Shown: positions 13,821 through 16,720 of the stretch, in pieces
How positions within the stretch are numbered: the stretch's first letter is position 1
Layout: each line of letters opens with the position of its first letter
Source of the DNA: Pontimonas sp.
Lineage (GTDB): Bacteria; Actinomycetota; Actinomycetes; Actinomycetales; Microbacteriaceae
Reading direction: 5' to 3'
Assembly: GCA_017852615.1 (NCBI GenBank)
Contig: JAFMKX010000006.1
Coordinates: 1-16,720, forward strand
DNA length: 16,720 nucleotides
Position numbers and translations under genes: made by a program
The notes under the pieces: model-generated
Databases searched by the model: none
What the model saw: the letters and a program-made list of their open reading frames with translations, nothing else
What the model was told of the DNA's origin: nothing

Positions 13821-14918
13821 CTAGCTGCCAAAAAGGCGGTCCCTAAACTTTTGGAACATGCCCGCTTGGGCACCAGCGAGCGCTGGTGGGGCAGGCTTAC
13901 GCAGAGCCCGCAGTTGAGAAATAAGCTCCGACTCTTTCGCCCCCAATTTGGTCGGGGTCAGCACATGGAGACCAAATCGTAGGTCACCTCGACCAGAACC
14001 ACGGAGCTTGGTCACACCCCTGGATTTCACTGTGACCACATCAGCGCTCTGCGCACCGGGCTTAATAGCAAAGGTCACGGGGCCATCCAACGCTTCGAGG
14101 GTGACTTCGGTCCCCTCGATGGCATCTACCATGTCCAGCTCCAGCGTGGCCACAATGTCATCACCCAGGCGGGAGAACACCTTGTCGCCTCGCACCGTGA
14201 ATTCGAGATACAAATCCCCCGCGGGACCGCCACCGTGACCCACTTCACCTTGGCCGGGGAGGTGAATACGTTGACCAGTTTCGATGCCGCCGGGAATATC
14301 GACTGAGAGCGACCTGGTGGCCCGAACCCTTCCCTGTCCCGCACACGTGGGGCAGGGAGATTCGATGACTTCACCAAAGCCTCGACAACTGCCACAGGGG
14401 CTTTGGGTGACCATATTGCCCAACACGGAGCGGACCGTGCGCTGCAAGCTACCCGAACCACCACAAATGTTGCACACCCGAGCTTCGGTACCCGGTGCCG
14501 CACAGGAACCCTCACAGGTTTCACACACCACCGCGGTGTCGATATCAATGCTCTGGTTAACCCCGAAAATCACATCGGCGAGATCCACATCGACCCGAAC
14601 CAAGGCATCCTGGCCTCGTTCCTGGCGAGACCGTGGGCCTCGTTGCTGAGCTGCACCACCAAAGAAATTCTCGAAAATATCGCCAAAGGGCCCAAACCCG
14701 CCAAAGCCTTGATCGCCGCCGCGATCGTAGTTTTCGCGAGACTGAGGATCAGAGAGCACTTCGTAGGCGTGGGTCACCTGCTTGAAGCGCTCTTCAGCAT
14801 CCTGGGCACCGTTGACATCGGGGTGTAGCTCACGAGCCAGCCTTCGATAGGCCTTCTTGATGTCATCGGCACCGGCATCTTTAGCTACGCCTAGTACCTC
14901 GTAGTGGTCAACACTCAC
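13821..14918 (-). CDS. dnaJ: Molecular chaperone DnaJ (DnaJ2 type)
   Basis: DnaJ delivers unfolded proteins to DnaK and stimulates its ATPase. The 365-residue protein has the J domain with the essential HPD at 32-34, a Gly/Phe-rich linker at about 67-90, and a zinc region with four repeats: C132xxC135, C149xxC152, C175xxC178 and C189xxC192. The first repeat reads CETCEGSC, where the usual last Gly of CxxCxGxG is Cys. Substrate-binding beta domains follow at about 203-330. This is the actinobacterial second DnaJ, linked to hrcA; the first is normally found beside dnaK-grpE, which is not in this window. The start is GTG 14918, three bases after the hrcA stop, so translation is probably coupled. 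It is expected to be heat-inducible through CIRCE/HrcA. Confidence 0.96.
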   Translation of the reverse strand: MSVDHYEVLGVAKDAGADDIKKAYRRLARELHPDVNGAQDAEERFKQVTHAYEVLSDPQSRENYDRGGDQGFGGFGPFGDIFENFFGGAAQQRGPRSRQERGQDALVRVDVDLADVIFGVNQSIDIDTAVVCETCEGSCAAPGTEARVCNICGGSGSLQRTVRSVLGNMVTQSPCGSCRGFGEVIESPCPTCAGQGRVRATRSLSVDIPGGIETGQRIHLPGQGEVGHGGGPAGDLYLEFTVRGDKVFSRLGDDIVATLELDMVDAIEGTEVTLEALDGPVTFAIKPGAQSADVVTVKSRGVTKLRGSGRGDLRFGLHVLTPTKLGAKESELISQLRALRKPAPPALAGAQAGMFQKFRDRLFGS

Positions 14919-14921
14919 GCT

Positions 14922-15956
14922 CTATGCTCTTTCTTTCTCATCATCGCCCAAAAGCTTGGAGAGATATCTGGCCACTGCTCGCACCGCGGTCATGTTGTTG
15001 GAGTAATCCATCCGTGTCGGACCGACCACGCCCACCGTCGATGTTCTCTCACTGCCAGATTGGTAAGCAGACGCCAAAATCGCAGCCTCGGAGAGCGGGC
15101 CTTGGTTCTCTCGACCGATTCGGGCTTGAACCTCGGTAGTTTCCCACTGCATTTCGGTAAAGAGCTTCAACAGGGTGACCTGGGCTTCAATGGCTTCGAG
15201 CAAGGGATACACCGAGGAGGTGAAATCGTGTTCGGTGCGCACCAGGTTCGCAGCACCGGCGATCACCAATCGATCGGTGCGATGACCTTCCACGGCATGA
15301 GCCAACGCATCGGCCAAGGCTTGAACCAGCGGTCTGCGCTGCTCGCTCACACTGTCGGCTAACGCAACTAACTTGCCGGGCATATCAGCCAAAGAGACGC
15401 CCACCAGCTTGCTGTTGATGTGGGCTCGAAGCTCTGCCACCACACCCTCGTCTAATTCTCTGGGGCACTCCACAATGTTTTGATCTACCGAGCCGCCGGT
15501 CGTGATCAACACGGTCATCAGTTTGTGAGCACCCAAAGGAAGCAACTCCACGTGACGCACGGTCGCTTCGCTCACCACGGGGTATTGCAAGATTGCGACC
15601 TGGTTGGTCAGTTGAGAGAGCAGGCGAACGGTGCGGCCCAAGGTGTCATCGAGATCAGCAGAGTCACTGAGAAAGCTTTCAATACCGGTGCGTTGCGAAC
15701 TAGACAGCGGTTTGATCTTGGCCAGTTGGTCAACAAAAACCCGATAGCCCTTATCGGTGGGAACCCGACCTGCTGAGGTGTGGGGAGCGGTAATCAGCTC
15801 CTCTTCTTCCAGCAGAGCCATGTCGTTGCGAATCGTGGCGGCAGACACCCCAAAACCGTGGCGATCAGCGATGGTTTTCGACGCCACCGGTTCTTTAGAG
15901 TCCACGTAGTCCTGGACAATAACTTTGAGCACTTCTAATGCCCTTTCGGAGACCAT
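14922..15956 (-). CDS. hrcA: Heat-inducible transcription repressor HrcA
   Basis: HrcA represses heat-shock genes by binding CIRCE operators; it needs GroE for activity, which ties repression to chaperone supply. The 344-residue protein has an N-terminal winged helix (about 1-75) starting MVSERALEVLKVIVQDYV, with EPVASKTIADRHG and SAATIRNDMALLEEEELI. The conserved TSAGRVPTDKGYRVFVD at about 60-76 joins it to the dimerisation/GAF-like part. Length is normal. The start is ATG 15956, with GGGAGGT (15972-15966) nine bases upstream. A CIRCE site lies 27 bases ahead of the start codon, so the gene very likely represses itself together with dnaJ and rsmE. Confidence 0.97.
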   Translation of the reverse strand: MVSERALEVLKVIVQDYVDSKEPVASKTIADRHGFGVSAATIRNDMALLEEEELITAPHTSAGRVPTDKGYRVFVDQLAKIKPLSSSQRTGIESFLSDSADLDDTLGRTVRLLSQLTNQVAILQYPVVSEATVRHVELLPLGAHKLMTVLITTGGSVDQNIVECPRELDEGVVAELRAHINSKLVGVSLADMPGKLVALADSVSEQRRPLVQALADALAHAVEGHRTDRLVIAGAANLVRTEHDFTSSVYPLLEAIEAQVTLLKLFTEMQWETTEVQARIGRENQGPLSEAAILASAYQSGSERTSTVGVVGPTRMDYSNNMTAVRAVARYLSKLLGDDEKERA

Positions 15957-15965
15957 GCTCGCGTT

Positions 15966-15972
15966 ACCTCCC
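15966..15972 (-). promoter_or_regulatory. hrcA ribosome-binding site
   Basis: The minus strand reads GGGAGGT, nine bases before the hrcA ATG. It is one of the strongest Shine-Dalgarno matches in the window and contrasts with the apparently leaderless genes. It also supports ATG 15956 as the start. Confidence 0.7.
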
Positions 15973-15983
15973 GACTATGACTA

Positions 15984-16010
15984 TTGGCACTCACGCCCTG
16001 TGATTGCTAA
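15984..16010. promoter_or_regulatory. CIRCE operator (HrcA binding site)
   Basis: On the plus strand the arms are TTGGCACTC (15984-15992) and GATTGCTAA (16002-16010), separated by exactly nine bases. The CIRCE consensus is TTAGCACTC-N9-GAGTGCTAA, so each arm has one mismatch. It lies between a -10-like hexamer and the hrcA ribosome-binding site, where bound HrcA would block transcription. The position upstream of hrcA-dnaJ is the classical one. Confidence 0.9.
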
Positions 16011-16015
16011 TAGTA
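16010..16015 (-). promoter_or_regulatory. Candidate -10 box of the hrcA operon
   Basis: The minus strand reads TACTAT (TAnnnT), just upstream of the CIRCE and touching its edge, so transcription would start inside the operator. A convincing -35 is not seen at 16-18 bases. The rest of the hemW-hrcA gap (16016-16061) holds an 8-base direct repeat but no terminator-like hairpin with a T-run. Confidence 0.45.
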
Positions 16016-16061
16016 CCGAGGATGCCTGGATAACCGACTCAGGCGGCACCTCGGAACCGAC

Positions 16062-16720
16062 TTAGGTCAACTGCGTCGCTAAGTAATCCGCCACTAGTCG
16101 GCCACTTTGGGTCAAGACAATATTTCCAGCCAGGAGGTCCTCCCCCTGGAGGTACCCTCTGCCCACCCACGCCGCTAAGTCCTCACGATGGCCCGCTCCG
16201 ATCAGCGACGTGGGAATCCCCTCCCGCATGCGCAGACCCAAGAGGATCTTCTCCATCGAGTGTTGCTGGGTGCTCAATACCTCTCGAGCCTTGGCAGGCG
16301 AGAGTCCCGCATCCATCCGCGCTGCATACGCAGCCGGATGTTTGACGTTCCACCACCGCACTCCCCCGATATGCGAATGGGCACCAGGCCCGATACCCCA
16401 CCAATCATCCGAAGCCCAATACGCCTTGTTGTGACGCGAGTGCGTCTGCTCGGAGGTAGCCCAATTGCTGATTTCATACCATTCATACCCGGCCCGGGCG
16501 AGGAGGTCATCTGCCAGAAGATACATATCGGCATGGAGATCATCATCAATCGGGGCGATCTCCCCTCGTTTGATGCGCGCAGCCAACTTGGTTCCTGTTT
16601 CCACAATGAGCGCATAGGCACTGATGTGGTTCGGGGCAAGATCTAGGGCATAACTCAGGGTGCTCTCCCACTGCTCCAACGTTTCTCCTGGCGTGCCATA
16701 AATCAGATCCAGTGATACCT
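16062..16720 (-). CDS. hemW: HemW-type radical SAM protein, C-terminal half (5' end beyond window)
   Basis: HemW resembles oxygen-independent coproporphyrinogen III oxidase but is thought to be a haem chaperone rather than the oxidase. The frame is open to the right edge, giving 218 residues before the TAA. The first visible residues SLDLIYGTPGETLEQW continue the radical SAM barrel. They are followed by HISAYALIVETGTKL, YEWYEISNWA, the conserved HNKAYW and GIGPGAHSH, and a HemN C-terminal domain. The family has about 380-400 residues, so the N-terminal half with the CxxxCxxC iron-sulfur cluster motif lies outside the window and cannot be checked. A start inside the window (a TTG at 16679) would cut the conserved core, so the gene is read as partial. 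A hemW-hrcA-dnaJ order is usual in actinobacteria, which supports HemW over HemN. Confidence 0.92.
   Translation of the reverse strand, partial: VSLDLIYGTPGETLEQWESTLSYALDLAPNHISAYALIVETGTKLAARIKRGEIAPIDDDLHADMYLLADDLLARAGYEWYEISNWATSEQTHSRHNKAYWASDDWWGIGPGAHSHIGGVRWWNVKHPAAYAARMDAGLSPAKAREVLSTQQHSMEKILLGLRMREGIPTSLIGAGHREDLAAWVGRGYLQGEDLLAGNIVLTQSGRLVADYLATQLT

Overview
This window is ordinary, gene-dense actinobacterial chromosome. All 16 protein genes plus one leader peptide lie on the minus strand, so transcription runs from high to low coordinates. The gene content and order (hemW, hrcA-dnaJ-rsmE, HIT, phoH-ybeY-CBS protein-era, leuA, recO-uppS-glyS-dusB-dgt-dnaG), the DnaJ2/HrcA pairing, the long-form LeuA, the frequent GTG starts and the very tight packing suggest a high-GC Gram-positive, most likely Micrococcales and probably Microbacteriaceae. 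That placement is inferred from gene order and protein style, not from a search. No mobile element, CRISPR array, tRNA or rRNA gene, prophage gene or sign of recent transfer was seen.

Layout from right to left, in the order of transcription. (1) 16720-16062 is the C-terminal half of hemW, cut by the window edge. (2) 16061-15957 is a control region with a CIRCE operator (15984-16010) and a -10 hexamer; it drives hrcA, dnaJ and rsmE, a heat-shock repressor, a co-chaperone and a 16S rRNA methylase. (3) 13044-9076 holds HIT, phoH, ybeY, a CNNM/CBS membrane protein and era; from HIT onward every junction overlaps, and several members act in 16S rRNA and small-subunit maturation. (4) 9075-8911 is the leuA leader, with a 17-codon leader peptide containing five consecutive leucine codons (8979-9032). 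It is followed by complementary segments that could form mutually exclusive hairpins and mask the leuA ribosome-binding site. leuA itself is 8910-7147. (5) 7086-1 carries recO and uppS (sharing one base), glyS, dusB, dgt and a 3'-truncated dnaG.

The genes serve basic cell functions: replication and repair (dnaG, recO, dgt), tRNA charging and modification (glyS, dusB), ribosome maturation (era, ybeY, rsmE), envelope lipid carrier synthesis (uppS), leucine synthesis (leuA), protein folding (dnaJ, hrcA) and haem trafficking (hemW). No unknown gene system was found. The most interesting signals are regulatory: the leucine leader with its attenuation-like pairing set, apparently leaderless starts with a -10 hexamer 6-7 bases before the start codon, a perfect hairpin burying the dgt Shine-Dalgarno sequence inside dusB, and the CIRCE site. 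No gene-free stretch reaches 300 bases; the longest is the leuA leader of 165 bases.
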